64,000 nt of DNA from Nocardioides speluncae (GCF_003121585.1 NZ_QEOO01000011.1:186001-250000); one strand, 5' to 3'. Positions 8,524 to 17,129 are shown, counted from the stretch's first letter. The notes: generated by a model not told the origin, from the letters alone. Numbers and translations are program-made.

Positions 8524-10322
8524 ACAAGGTGACCGACCGGGGCGGCGCGGTGAGCGGTACCGCCCGGGTGCTGCTCGCGCTCGCCTCGGTCGCGGTCGCA
8601 TTCGCTGCCGCCGACACCTACGTCGTCGTACTCGCCCTCCCCGACATGATGGAGAGCACCGGCGTCTCGGTGGAGCAGCTGCAGAAGGCGGCACCCATTA
8701 TCTCGGGGTTCCTGCTCGGGTACGTCGCGATGCTGCCGCTGATCGGCCGGATCGCGGACCTGCACGGCCGGATCCCGGTGTTGGTGGCCTGCCTGCTGGT
8801 CTTCGCGGTGGGCTCGCTGGTGACCGCGCTGGCCTACGACATGCCCAGCATGGTCGCCGGCCGGTTCTTGCAGGGCGTCGGCGGCGGCGGGCTGGTGCCG
8901 GCCACGCTGGCCCTGGTCGCCGATCTCTACCCGGTCCACCGACGCGGGGTGCCGCTCGGCATCGTCTCGGCGGTTCAGGAGCTCGGCAGCGTGGTCGGGC
9001 CGCTGTTCGGCGCGGTGGTGCTGGCGGTCGCCGACTGGCGGGCGATCTTCGCGATCAACCTCGCCGTCGGCCTGCTGCTCGCCGCCGCGATCCGGACCCT
9101 GCGCACCGAGAAGGTCGAGCCGGCAGAAGCGGAACCACCACCGTCCGGCAAGGCGCGCCGACGGCGCCTGGACGCCGTGGGCCTGGCGCTGCTTACCACC
9201 GCATCGGTCGCCGCGATCCTGGTGATGGTGCGACCCAGCGCGCTGCTGAGCGACATCACGTGGGGCAGCCTGTTCATCCCGTACGTCGACGGCAGCCGCT
9301 GGCTGTCTCCGATCGGGCTGATCGCGATCATCCCCGCGCTGCTCCTGGTCGCCTGGTGCCTGTACGCCAAGCGCCCGCTGCTCGACCTGCGTGGCTGGTG
9401 GTCCAGCCTGCGCGACGCCGACCTGCTCGGCGCCACCCTGCTCGCGATCTCCCTCGGCGGCGTGATTCTCGCGTTCGCGACCGCCGACCCCGAGATCCAG
9501 GTCTTCTCCGACCAGGGCGAGTGGTACCTCGGCGGCGCGGCCGTCGCGACCGTGCTGCTCGTGCTCCACCTGCGGCGGGCCGAGAACCCGCTCGTCCCCC
9601 GCGGCGCGATCCGCCAGGTCCCCGCCTGGGGCTCGCTGGTGGTCAGCTTTTTCGTCGGCGCCGCGCTCATCGCCGCGCTGATCGACATCCCGATCTTCGC
9701 GCGCACCACGCTCTACCACACCGACCAGCTGGCCGCCGCGCTCGTGCTGGTGCGCTTCCTGGTCGCTCTCCCTGTCGGCGCGATCGCCGGCGGCTTCCTC
9801 ACCCGGGTGCTGCCGTCCGGGGTGGTCACCGCCGTCGGCATGGTCTGCGCGTCGGTCAGCTTCTACCTGATGAGCCAGTGGGACTACTACGCGCTGGAGA
9901 GCTGGGAGTCCAACATCCCGCTGGTTCTCGGCGGGCTCGGCTTCGGCCTCGCGCTGGCTCCGGTGAACGCCGCGCTGCTCGCCACCACCGAGGACGCCGT
10001 ACACGGGGTGGCGTCAGCGCTGGTCGTGGTCGCGCGGATGGTCGGCATGCTGGTCGGCATCTCGGCGCTCACCACGATCGCCCTGCGCCGCTACTGGGCC
10101 GAGCAGCGCGAGATCCCGCCGCCGCAGGAGGTCTGCGACGGCAAGAGCCGCTGCAGCGCCTACTTCCAGATCATCAGGGACGCCGGGATCGTGCAGGAGC
10201 AGGTGGTCTTCGAGGGCGCCGCGATCTGCGCGCTGGTGGCCGCGGTCATCGCCCTGGTGCTGTTCCGCAGCGCCCAGACCCGCGGCCTCGCGACAGACAA
10301 GATCCTTCACGTAGGTGGCTGA
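8520..10322 (+). CDS. MFS exporter of the DHA2/P55 type, partner of the LprG-like lipoprotein
   Basis: The protein has 600 residues and about 14 membrane segments. MFS signature motifs include GRIADLHGRIPV (loop 2-3, near 80) and GRFLQGVGGGGLVPATLAL (motif C-like, near 120). The GTG start shares its last two bases with the lipoprotein stop, so translation is coupled. In Mycobacterium tuberculosis the lprG-Rv1410c operon encodes a lipoprotein and an MFS protein that together move triacylglycerides to the cell envelope and affect drug sensitivity. The same gene order suggests the same role, though substrate is inferred. The long periplasmic loop and beta-hairpin described for P55 may correspond to the VDGSRWLSPIG region near 255-262. 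Confidence 0.85.
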   Translation: MNKVTDRGGAVSGTARVLLALASVAVAFAAADTYVVVLALPDMMESTGVSVEQLQKAAPIISGFLLGYVAMLPLIGRIADLHGRIPVLVACLLVFAVGSLVTALAYDMPSMVAGRFLQGVGGGGLVPATLALVADLYPVHRRGVPLGIVSAVQELGSVVGPLFGAVVLAVADWRAIFAINLAVGLLLAAAIRTLRTEKVEPAEAEPPPSGKARRRRLDAVGLALLTTASVAAILVMVRPSALLSDITWGSLFIPYVDGSRWLSPIGLIAIIPALLLVAWCLYAKRPLLDLRGWWSSLRDADLLGATLLAISLGGVILAFATADPEIQVFSDQGEWYLGGAAVATVLLVLHLRRAENPLVPRGAIRQVPAWGSLVVSFFVGAALIAALIDIPIFARTTLYHTDQLAAALVLVRFLVALPVGAIAGGFLTRVLPSGVVTAVGMVCASVSFYLMSQWDYYALESWESNIPLVLGGLGFGLALAPVNAALLATTEDAVHGVASALVVVARMVGMLVGISALTTIALRRYWAEQREIPPPQEVCDGKSRCSAYFQIIRDAGIVQEQVVFEGAAICALVAAVIALVLFRSAQTRGLATDKILHVGG

Positions 10323-10362
10323 GAACACACCCGTTGTGGCGGCTACCAGCCGGTACGACGAC

Positions 10363-10368
10363 TAGCCT
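10363..10368 (+). promoter_or_regulatory. Candidate -10 box of a leaderless promoter (carbonic anhydrase)
   Basis: TAGCCT matches the actinobacterial TANNNT -10 and ends 7 bases before the GTG start, the position expected when transcription begins at the start codon. No ribosome site is visible and no good -35 hexamer was found. Confidence 0.45.
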
Positions 10369-10375
10369 TTCGACC

Positions 10376-10870
10376 GTGGGCGATTTCGACGACCTGATCA
10401 AGGCCAACGAAGACTTCGCCGAGCACTTCGAGCTCGGCGGCTTCGACGGCGTGGCGCATGCCGGCGTCGCGATCGTGACCTGCATGGACTCCCGGATCGA
10501 CCCGTTGCGGATGCTCGGGCTGCACCACGGCGACGCCAAGATCTTCCGGAACCCGGGCGGGCGGGTGAACCCGGCCGCGCTCGAGGCGCTGGTGCTCGGC
10601 GTACACCTGCTCGGGGTGGAGCGGATCCTGGTGATCCCCCACACCCGGTGCGCGATGACCCAGTTCACCGAGCACGAGCTGCGGGTCAAGATCGGCCAGT
10701 CCGCGGGCGTGGACGCGTCGTGGCAGCAGTTCCACGTGATCGCCGATCAGATCGCGAGCCTGCAGGAGGACGTGCAGAAGATCCGCACCCACCCCCTGAT
10801 CCCGGAGCGGGTGAAGGTCGGCGGCTTCATGTACTACGTCGACACCGGTCTGATCGACCAGAAGTTCTGA
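10376..10870 (+). CDS. Beta-class carbonic anhydrase
   Basis: The protein has 164 residues. Zinc ligands are C36 (in VTCMDSR), H89 and C92 (in PHTRC), with the conserved Asp-Arg dyad D38/R40. Length and spacing match the short actinobacterial type (mycobacterial Rv1284-like). It interconverts carbon dioxide and bicarbonate in the cytosol, supplying bicarbonate to carboxylases. The GTG start is supported by the -10-like TAGCCT 7 bases upstream; there is no Shine-Dalgarno. It ends 6 bases before the convergent small membrane protein gene. Confidence 0.9.
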   Translation: MGDFDDLIKANEDFAEHFELGGFDGVAHAGVAIVTCMDSRIDPLRMLGLHHGDAKIFRNPGGRVNPAALEALVLGVHLLGVERILVIPHTRCAMTQFTEHELRVKIGQSAGVDASWQQFHVIADQIASLQEDVQKIRTHPLIPERVKVGGFMYYVDTGLIDQKF

Positions 10871-10876
10871 GCAGAC

Positions 10877-11044
10877 TCAGTCGTCGAGCGACTCGCGTTT
10901 AGGCGCGCCTCGCAGCTGGGTACGTCGCAGCTTGGCGAGGTCCTGGGCGTCGATGATGCCGTCCCGGACGCCCCAGCGGACCACGAAGTAGAGCGCCACC
11001 AGGCCGAACCCGGCCATCCCGATGAGGATCGTGATGTCGTCCAT
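10877..11044 (-). CDS. 55-residue single-span membrane protein, unknown function
   Basis: The short frame starts at ATG 11044 and ends with TGA. The product opens MDDITILIGMAGFGLVALYF, a single hydrophobic segment (residues 4-22), followed by VVRWGVRDGIIDAQDLAKLR and a charged tail ending in SLDD. Such tiny one-helix proteins with a basic cytosolic tail are common in actinobacteria and easily missed. Support: uninterrupted frame, GC-rich third positions, clear membrane-then-charged design, and a close fit between flanking genes. No function can be assigned; the tail could dock to a membrane complex. Confidence 0.6.
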   Translation of the reverse strand: MDDITILIGMAGFGLVALYFVVRWGVRDGIIDAQDLAKLRRTQLRGAPKRESLDD

Positions 11045-11100
11045 GACGCCAGCCTACGACGACCATCAGCATCATGTAGAACACGTTTCAGTCTCATTGC

Positions 11101-11106
11101 TAGGCT
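11101..11106 (+). promoter_or_regulatory. Candidate -10 box of a leaderless promoter (LLM oxidoreductase)
   Basis: TAGGCT fits TANNNT and ends 8 bases before the ATG at 11115. No Shine-Dalgarno precedes that ATG, which suggests a leaderless message. Confidence 0.4.
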
Positions 11107-11114
11107 GACCGGCC

Positions 11115-11996
11115 ATGGACGTCGGCGTGGCACTCCCCCAGATGGCGGCCGACTACGGGCCGAGGACGACGGTCGACTGGGCGCGCGGGATCGACGAAGG
11201 CCCGTTCTCCAGCGTCTCTGCCGGCGAACGGGTGACCTTCTCGAACCCCGAGCTCGCGGTGACGCTCGGTGCCGCCGCCGCGGTGACCACCCGAGTCCGG
11301 GTCTTCGCGAACCTGTGGGTGCTGCCCGCCCACCCGACCGCGATGATCGCTCAGCAGATCGGCACCCTCGACCAGCTCTCCGCCGGCCGGCTCACGGTCG
11401 GCCTCGGTGTCGGCGGGCGTGAGCACGACTACCAGGCACTCGGCGCCACCTTCGAAGGCCGGCACCGGCGGCTCGAGGCGCAGGCCGTCGAGCTCCGCCA
11501 GCTGCTCGACGGTAAGCCGCCGTTCGACGGTGCCGACCCGGTCGGGCCTTCAGTGGTTCAGCCGGGCGGACCGCCACTCCTCGCCGGCGCCCTCGGCCCG
11601 AAGTCGATGGCCCGGGCCGCGCGCTGGGCGGACGGGGTGACCGGCTTCAGCGTGGGTGGGCGGCGTCGCGAGCTCGAGAACACCAACCGACTCGCCGACC
11701 GCGCCTGGGCCGACGCCGGCCGGAGTGCGCCGTACAAGGTCAACGGCTGCTTCTACGCCCTCGGCGTACCGGACTCGCTGGAGGTCCTCCGCACGTTCAC
11801 CGCCCGCTACCTCGCCTGGACCGGCCCCGAGTTCGCCGAGGCGATGGCCGCCGACACCTGGGTCGCCACCGCGGACGACGTACGCAAGGTTCTCGACGAC
11901 GCCGAAGCCGCCGGCTGCGACGAGTTCATCCTGGTCCCCGCCACCGCCGACCTCCAGTGCCTCGACGCGACCCAGGACGCCGTCGCCTCGCACTGA
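11115..11996 (+). CDS. Luciferase-like (LLM class) F420-dependent oxidoreductase
   Basis: The protein has 293 residues with a bacterial-luciferase TIM barrel. Typical features are the opening MDVGVALPQMAADYG, the strand VRVFANLWVLPAHPTAMIAQQIGTLDQLS near 60-88 and RLTVGLGVGGREHDYQALG near 92-110. These enzymes use reduced F420 or FMN to act on varied small molecules; the substrate is unknown. It is a monocistronic gene with a candidate leaderless promoter. The C-terminal part (ADTWVATADDVRKVLDDAEAAGCDEFIL) is the usual end of the family, so it looks intact. Confidence 0.85.
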   Translation: MDVGVALPQMAADYGPRTTVDWARGIDEGPFSSVSAGERVTFSNPELAVTLGAAAAVTTRVRVFANLWVLPAHPTAMIAQQIGTLDQLSAGRLTVGLGVGGREHDYQALGATFEGRHRRLEAQAVELRQLLDGKPPFDGADPVGPSVVQPGGPPLLAGALGPKSMARAARWADGVTGFSVGGRRRELENTNRLADRAWADAGRSAPYKVNGCFYALGVPDSLEVLRTFTARYLAWTGPEFAEAMAADTWVATADDVRKVLDDAEAAGCDEFILVPATADLQCLDATQDAVASH

Positions 11997-12031
11997 AGAC
12001 CTCCCGGAACTGTCTGGCACCATGCGGTGCC

Positions 12032-12223
12032 ATGGACCCGGATACCTGCTGCGCGCAGATGGCGCGTCAGCTGACGCTGACCTGCGAGACACACAGCGAT
12101 CTCGCGGCATGTCCCGACTCCTTGATCGTCAGGACCAGGCACGACTACGGCATCCGCATCCACGACGGCGGCAGCGGCTTCCTCGTCATCGCCTACTGCC
12201 CGTGGTGTGGCCAGCACCTCTAG
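12032..12223 (+). CDS. Small DUF6980-type protein with paired cysteines
   Basis: The protein has 63 residues. The pattern CCAQM near the start, CETHSD, CPDSLI, YGIRIHDGGSGFLVI and the final CPWCGQHL is the signature I associate with DUF6980, a small probably metal-binding family of unknown role. The ATG at 12032 is preferred to the longer in-frame start at 11957, because the upstream part overlaps the LLM gene and lacks the conserved pattern. A strong hairpin follows 51 bases after the stop. Confidence 0.7.
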   Translation: MDPDTCCAQMARQLTLTCETHSDLAACPDSLIVRTRHDYGIRIHDGGSGFLVIAYCPWCGQHL

Positions 12224-12273
12224 CCGACCTTGTAGACGCGTGCCGAGCCACCATACGAACCGGCAAAATGCGG

Positions 12274-12301
12274 GCGACACGCCAGGCTGCCGGCGTGTCG
12301 C
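12274..12301. terminator. Hairpin, probable bidirectional terminator
   Basis: GCGACACGCC and GGCGTGTCGC form a perfect 10-bp stem with an 8-base loop. It lies between two convergent genes (DUF6980 and the gene ending at 12339). No T-run follows, as is usual in actinobacteria. Confidence 0.6.
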
Positions 12302-12338
12302 ACTGTGTCATCCGGTTGGTGTGGTGGCCAGGTGGCCG

Positions 12339-12944
12339 TCAGTCGTCCTGCGACCGGATCCGTGGGTCGGTTAGCAGGTCCAAGAGCGTTTCGGTCCGGA
12401 CACCTAGCTCGTCCGAAATCTGACCGCGCACCTCAAGCAGGACCAAGCCCGCGTCGATGTCTCGCGCGAGGCGAATGGTGAGGGCGGGGTCGCCCACCAG
12501 CGGATAGTCGAACCAGCGATCGGGATCTTCCGAGTCGGTGTCGATCAGGCCGAACTCGACTGCACCCCAGTCCGACAGGTCGAAGCTGTACCCGATCCAA
12601 CGCGAGATCTGCTCCAAGGCGACGTGGACGTGATCCGGAGGTAGCCAGCCTTCAACCACGCCGCTGTCGGAATCAGCCACCGCTTCTGCGATGTCCCGCC
12701 ACAGCTCACTCACGACCTCGGTCCGCTCGGTCAGCTGATCCAGTGCCAGACGCTGGTCGCCGCTCGACTGGTGGTACGCGCGGTAAGCAGCGGCGTTCCA
12801 GGCCTCGGAGGCGCGTGCGACCTCGCTGACCAGGTCGACAAGTTGCGCCATCGGCCGCGAGGCACGCAAGGCATCAAGCACCGCGGCCTCGGCTGATTCG
12901 TACGCAGCGTCAGCGCGCACGAACTCCGACGCGGCGTCCGACAT
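12339..12944 (-). CDS. Hypothetical protein translationally coupled to parE
   Basis: The protein has 201 residues and is acidic. The N-terminal half is predicted helical (alanine-rich, AYESAEAAVLDALRAS, then WNAAAYRAYHQ); the C-terminal half appears mixed alpha/beta (VEFGLIDTDSEDPDRWFDYPL). No signal peptide or membrane segment. I do not recognise a family. Its ATG overlaps the parE stop (ATGA), so it is read from the parE message. The A/T-richer third positions in places, and its place at the operon end, suggest a later addition. A hairpin terminator lies beyond its stop. Confidence 0.65.
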   Translation of the reverse strand: MSDAASEFVRADAAYESAEAAVLDALRASRPMAQLVDLVSEVARASEAWNAAAYRAYHQSSGDQRLALDQLTERTEVVSELWRDIAEAVADSDSGVVEGWLPPDHVHVALEQISRWIGYSFDLSDWGAVEFGLIDTDSEDPDRWFDYPLVGDPALTIRLARDIDAGLVLLEVRGQISDELGVRTETLLDLLTDPRIRSQDD

Positions 12945-15040
12945 CAGGCGTCGAGGGACTCGACGTCGACCTCGTAGGCGCCCTGGACGATGAACTCCTT
13001 GCGGGGGGCGACGTCGGTGCCCATCAGCAGCTCGAAGACCTGCGTGGCGGCGTCGGCGTCGTCGACGGTGATCCGGCGCAGGGTGCGGTGGCGCGGGTCC
13101 ATGGTGGTCTCGGCCAGCTGGTCGGCGTCCATCTCACCGAGGCCCTTGTAGCGCTGGACCGGGTCCTTCCAGCGGATGTTCTTCTTCTTGAGCTCGGCGA
13201 GCTTCCGCTGCAGCTCGTCGTCGGAGTAGGTGTAGACGTACTTGTCCATGCCCTTCTTCGGCTGCACGAGCTCGATCCGGTGCAGCGGCGGGACGGCGCT
13301 GTAGACCCGGCCGCTGGTGATCAGCTCGGGCATGTACTTGAAGAACAGCGTGGCGAGCAGGCAGCGGATGTGCGAGCCGTCGGAGTCGGCGTCGGCCATG
13401 AAGATGATCCGGCCGTAGCGGCAGGCGTCAAGGTCGAAGGTGCGGCCGGAGCCGGCGCCGACGACCTGGATGATCGCGGCGCACTCGGCGTTCTTCAGCA
13501 TGTCGCCAACCGAGGCCTTCTGGACGTTGAGGATCTTGCCGCGGATCGGCAGCAGCGCCTGGAACTCCGAGTTCCGGGCCAGCTTGGCGGTGCCGAGCGC
13601 GGAGTCTCCCTCGACGATGAACAGCTCGCTGCGGTCGTTGTCGGTGGAGCGGCAGTCGGCGAGCTTGGCCGGCAGCGCCGAGGACTCCAGGGCGTTCTTG
13701 CGGCGCTGGGTCTCCTTGTGCTGGCGGGCGGCGATCCGGGTCTTGGAGGCGCCGAGCACCTTCTCCATGACCTGCTTGGCCTGAGCCTTCTCGGCCCGCT
13801 TGGAGGAGGTGAGGAACTTCTTGAGCTCGGTCGACACCACCCGGCGTACGACGTTGCGCGCGGCCGGGGTGCCGAGGATCTCCTTGGTCTGACCCTCGAA
13901 CTGCGGCTCGGCCAGCCGCACGGTCACGATCCCGGTCATGCCCTCGAGTACGTCGTCCTTGATCACGTTGTCGTCGGCGACCTTGAGCACCTTGGCCGAC
14001 TTCATCACCTCGTTGAAGGTGCTGGTCACCGCGGTCTCGAAGCCGCCGACGTGGGTGCCGCCCTTCGGCGTCGCGATCACGTTGACGAACGAGCGCAGCT
14101 CGGTGTCGTAGCCGGTGTCCCAGCGCAGCGCGACGTCGACGTGCAGCTCGCGCTCGACGTCCTGGGGGGTCATGTGGCCCTTGTCGTCGAGCAGCGGCAC
14201 GGTCTCGGTGAAGGTCTCCATGCCCTGCAGCCGGAGTACGTCGGTGACCGGCTCGCCCTCGCTGAGGAACTCCGCGAACTCCGCGATGCCGCCGTCGTGG
14301 CGGAACGACTCCTCGACCGGCTCCTCACCGCGCAGGTCGCGGATCACCAGCTCCAGGCCCGGCACGATGTACGACGTCTGCCGGGCGCGGGTGACCAGCT
14401 CGTCGTAGACGAACGTGGCGTCCTTGGTGAAGATCTGCCGGTCCGGCCAGAACCTGATCCGAGTGCCGGTCTTGCCCTTGGCGACCCGCTTGCCCTTCCG
14501 GGTCAGCCCGGACTTCGCGCTGAACGCGCGGCCCGGACCCTCGGCGTCGAAGACGCCGGGCACGCCGCGCTGGAAGCTGAGGCCTTGGGCGGACGGGGCG
14601 CGGTCGACGTCGATGTCCATCCGCGCAGACAGCGCATTGACGACCGACAGGCCGACGCCGTGCAGGCCGCCGGTGGCGACGTACGAGCCGCCGCCGAACT
14701 TGCCGCCGGCGTGCAGCTTGGTGGCCACCACCTCGACGCCGGGTAGCCCGGTCTTGGGCTCCTTGTCGGTGGGGATGCCGCGGCCGTTGTCGTGGACCTC
14801 GACGGAGTCGTCGGGGTGCAGGATCACCTCGACCCGCTTGGCGACACCGGCCAGCGCCTCGTCGACGCCGTTGTCGATGATCTCCCACATGCAGTGCATG
14901 AGGCCGCGGGTATCCGTGGACCCGATGTACATGCCCGGCCGCTTGCGGACCGCCTCCAGGCCCTCCAGCACCAGCAGGTGCGCCGCGTTGTAGGTGTTGT
15001 CGATGGCCGTGCTCCCGCCACTCGCGCCTGCCACATGCAT
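12944..15040 (-). CDS. parE: DNA topoisomerase IV subunit B
   Basis: The protein has 698 residues. A GHKL ATPase domain comes first (EIIDNGVDEALAG near 52-64, VHDNGRGIPT near 85-94), then the transducer, then a TOPRIM domain with LFIVEGDSALGTAK near 465 and IIFMADADSDGSHIRCL near 540 for magnesium binding, and the C-terminal WKDPVQRYKGLGEMDADQL motif. It lacks the insert of proteobacterial GyrB. It provides ATP-driven strand passage with the ParC encoded at 5.3-7.8 kb. The start is ATG 15040; a GTG two codons in is possible. In Streptomyces the homologue sits near DUF7455 and the principal sigma gene, as DUF7455 does here. Confidence 0.92.
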   Translation of the reverse strand: MHVAGASGGSTAIDNTYNAAHLLVLEGLEAVRKRPGMYIGSTDTRGLMHCMWEIIDNGVDEALAGVAKRVEVILHPDDSVEVHDNGRGIPTDKEPKTGLPGVEVVATKLHAGGKFGGGSYVATGGLHGVGLSVVNALSARMDIDVDRAPSAQGLSFQRGVPGVFDAEGPGRAFSAKSGLTRKGKRVAKGKTGTRIRFWPDRQIFTKDATFVYDELVTRARQTSYIVPGLELVIRDLRGEEPVEESFRHDGGIAEFAEFLSEGEPVTDVLRLQGMETFTETVPLLDDKGHMTPQDVERELHVDVALRWDTGYDTELRSFVNVIATPKGGTHVGGFETAVTSTFNEVMKSAKVLKVADDNVIKDDVLEGMTGIVTVRLAEPQFEGQTKEILGTPAARNVVRRVVSTELKKFLTSSKRAEKAQAKQVMEKVLGASKTRIAARQHKETQRRKNALESSALPAKLADCRSTDNDRSELFIVEGDSALGTAKLARNSEFQALLPIRGKILNVQKASVGDMLKNAECAAIIQVVGAGSGRTFDLDACRYGRIIFMADADSDGSHIRCLLATLFFKYMPELITSGRVYSAVPPLHRIELVQPKKGMDKYVYTYSDDELQRKLAELKKKNIRWKDPVQRYKGLGEMDADQLAETTMDPRHRTLRRITVDDADAATQVFELLMGTDVAPRKEFIVQGAYEVDVESLDA

Positions 15041-15467
15041 CCCGTCTGTCCATTCTCCCGGCGTACACCGCCATCGGAAGGTGCTGATCGTGATGCCCCT
15101 CCCGACAACTGGAATCTACCTGCGACACGCCCACGGCTGGCGCAGGCTCGCCTGCACCTGTCGCCGGGCCCGTTCCTCTACCGTGAAGGCGTGGTCAGGG
15201 AGGGCCCAGCAGAGGGCACAGCACGACACATTCCGGTCACGAACGGGCGGCTGTCCGGCTATCTGGCAACCGGAGACACCGCTTCCGCGTCAGAATCTGC
15301 AGCACCGTCCGTTATCTGGATGTCAAGCAATTCCATGCTTGGGGCCCTAGGAAACGGGGAACAACGCTCCGTGATTGGATGCTTGTGAGGTGACATGGAG
15401 CCAACCGGGAATCTTTGTACGGGCGGCTACGTTGAGCAGGACACCGAGGAGAGAGACGAGGTAAGAC
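15041..15467. other. 427-bp divergent intergenic region, no gene found
   Basis: This separates parE (leftward) from the DUF7455 gene (rightward). Frames on both strands are short, lack homologous-looking sequence and have no ribosome sites. It must contain the promoters of both genes, but I could not pick out convincing -35/-10 pairs. No tRNA-like or riboswitch-like fold was recognised. Confidence 0.6.
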
Positions 15468-15701
15468 GTGAACACTGCGATTGCCCCTAGTTCCGCCGCG
15501 CTGAGCGCGGCCGACCGTTGTGACCGCTGCGGCGCCCAGGCCTACCTGCGCGTCGAGCTCCAGTCCGGTGGCGAGCTCCTCTTCTGCGCCCACCACGCTC
15601 GCGAGCACGGCGACAAGCTCCGCGAGATCGCGGTGACCGTGGTCGATGAGACCCACAAGCTGTCCGACACCCCGTCATCCGCCCCCGCCGAGGAACGCTG
15701 A
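15468..15701 (+). CDS. DUF7455 small zinc-ribbon-like protein
   Basis: The protein has 77 residues. After an alanine/serine-rich start comes DRCDRCGAQAYLRVELQSG and LLFCAHHAREHGDKL, a CxxC...CxxH pattern that should hold one zinc. This is the conserved actinobacterial DUF7455, found next to the principal sigma gene and parE; its role is unknown, with nucleic-acid or RNA polymerase contact a common guess. GTG start after a purine-rich GAGGAGAGAGACGAGG. A strong terminator follows. Confidence 0.85.
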   Translation: MNTAIAPSSAALSAADRCDRCGAQAYLRVELQSGGELLFCAHHAREHGDKLREIAVTVVDETHKLSDTPSSAPAEER

Positions 15702-15730
15702 CCCCAGACTTTCCGCCACTAGTTCTCCCT

Positions 15731-15759
15731 CTGGCCCCCGGCGATCCGCCGGGGGCCAG
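15731..15759 (+). terminator. Strong hairpin terminator after the DUF7455 gene
   Basis: CTGGCCCCCGGCG and CGCCGGGGGCCAG form a perfect 13-bp stem with loop ATC, 29 bases after the stop. A modest T-rich stretch (TCCATTT) follows. Confidence 0.8.
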
Positions 15760-15798
15760 GTCCATTTCAGAGCCACCTACTTGTGGCAGGGTTGCGCC

Positions 15799-16275
15799 GT
15801 GACCCTCACCGAAGTTGCCGTCGGCATCGCGATCCTGGTCGGCCTCGCCGGCATCATCGTTCCCGTCCTTCCCGGGTCGATCCTGGTGCTGGGCGCGATC
15901 GTGGCCTGGGCGCTGGAGGTCGGCGGCACCACCGCGTGGATCGTGGTCGCGGTGGCCACGACCTTCCTGGTCGTCGGGACGGTCGTGAAGTACCTCATCC
16001 CCGGCCGGCAGATGAAGGCCGAGGGAATCCCGAACTCCACGCTGTGGATCGGCGCGCTGTTCGCGATCGTCGGCTTCTTCGTGGTCCCGGTCGTCGGCAT
16101 GCTGGTCGGCTTCGTGGCCGGCGTGTACGTCGCCGAGCGGCAGCGGGTCGGCGCGGACGACGCCTGGCCGTCGACCAAGTCCGCGCTCAAGGCGGTTGGC
16201 ATCAGCATCCTGATCGAGCTCGCCGCCGCCCTCCTCGCGACCGGAACCTGGATCGTCGGCGTCGTCGTGACCTGA
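15799..16275 (+). CDS. DUF456 domain membrane protein
   Basis: The protein has 158 residues with four or five hydrophobic segments (GIAILVGLAGIIVPVLPGSI near 9-28, WIVVAVATTFLVVGTVV near 47-63, then 80-105 and 135-157). The PVLPGS turn and the glycine-rich repeat are typical of DUF456, a family of unknown role likely folded like a glycine-zipper membrane protein. The GTG start follows the terminator by 39 bases. The stop shares a base with the next gene's ATG (TGATG), so the two are coupled. Confidence 0.8.
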   Translation: MTLTEVAVGIAILVGLAGIIVPVLPGSILVLGAIVAWALEVGGTTAWIVVAVATTFLVVGTVVKYLIPGRQMKAEGIPNSTLWIGALFAIVGFFVVPVVGMLVGFVAGVYVAERQRVGADDAWPSTKSALKAVGISILIELAAALLATGTWIVGVVVT

Positions 16276-17129
16276 TGGCGATCCTGCTCGCGCTCGTCGC
16301 GGCCGTCGCCTACGGCCTGTCCGACTTCATCGGCGGCCTGGTGTCGCGGCGGGCCTCGCCGTGGTCGGTGGCGACCGTCGGCATGTGCGCGTCCACGGTC
16401 TGTACGGCGCTGCTCGCGGCGTTCGTGACCGGCGAGCCCACCCGCGCCGACTTCGCGTGGGCGGCCTTCGCCGGCGTCGGGTCGGGCATGGGTGCGGGCT
16501 TCCTCTACCGCGGCCTGTCCCAGGGCCGGATGGGCGTCGTGGCGCCGCTGTCCGCGGTCGGTGCGGCCGTGGTCCCGGTCATGGTCGGCGTCGTCACCGG
16601 CGAGCGGCCCGGGGCGTTCGTGTGGGTGGGGATCGTGCTGGCCTTCCCCGCGATCTGGCTGGTGGCCAGCACCCCGGCCGACGAGGACCCCCTCCACTGC
16701 GACGAGCCGCGTGAGTCGACGACCGCCGCGGTGATCGACGGCCTGCTGGCAGGCGCCGGCTTCGGTGTGCTCTTCGCGGCACTCGGCCAGGTGCCGGACG
16801 AGGCGGGCCTGTGGCCGCTCACGCTCACCCAGGCGGTGTCGGTCCCGGCGGTCGTCGTACTCGCCCTCGCCCTGCGGGCGCCGTGGGTGCCGCGCGGCCG
16901 GTACGTGTGGTGGTCGCTGGGAACCGGGCCGCTGGGCACCGCCGCCACGCTGTTCTTCCTGCTCGCCAGCCAGCGCGGCTACCTCACGATCGCCGGAGTG
17001 CTGACCTCGCTCTACCCGGCGGCGACGGTGCTGCTGGCCTGGCTGGTCCTGAAGGAGCGGATCCACCGGGCCCAGGCGCTCGGTCTCGCATTGTGTGCGT
17101 TCGCGGTGGCGATGGTCGCGGCCGGATGA
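16275..17129 (+). CDS. EamA/DMT-family transporter
   Basis: The protein has 284 residues with ten predicted membrane helices in two EamA repeats (MAILLALVAAVAYGLSDFIGG at the start; GLLAGAGFGVLFAALGQV opening the second; TSLYPAATVLLAWLVLKERI near 250). Members export amino acids, nucleosides or other small metabolites; the substrate is unknown. Coupled to DUF456. Its TGA stop lies inside the iron box of the following operon, so the siderophore promoter begins within this gene's last codons. Confidence 0.85.
   Translation: MAILLALVAAVAYGLSDFIGGLVSRRASPWSVATVGMCASTVCTALLAAFVTGEPTRADFAWAAFAGVGSGMGAGFLYRGLSQGRMGVVAPLSAVGAAVVPVMVGVVTGERPGAFVWVGIVLAFPAIWLVASTPADEDPLHCDEPRESTTAAVIDGLLAGAGFGVLFAALGQVPDEAGLWPLTLTQAVSVPAVVVLALALRAPWVPRGRYVWWSLGTGPLGTAATLFFLLASQRGYLTIAGVLTSLYPAATVLLAWLVLKERIHRAQALGLALCAFAVAMVAAG

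Noticed and set aside
15041..15467. Hidden gene or riboswitch in the parE upstream gap
   Set aside because: Short frames lack ribosome sites and coding signal, and no known riboswitch motif was recognised.
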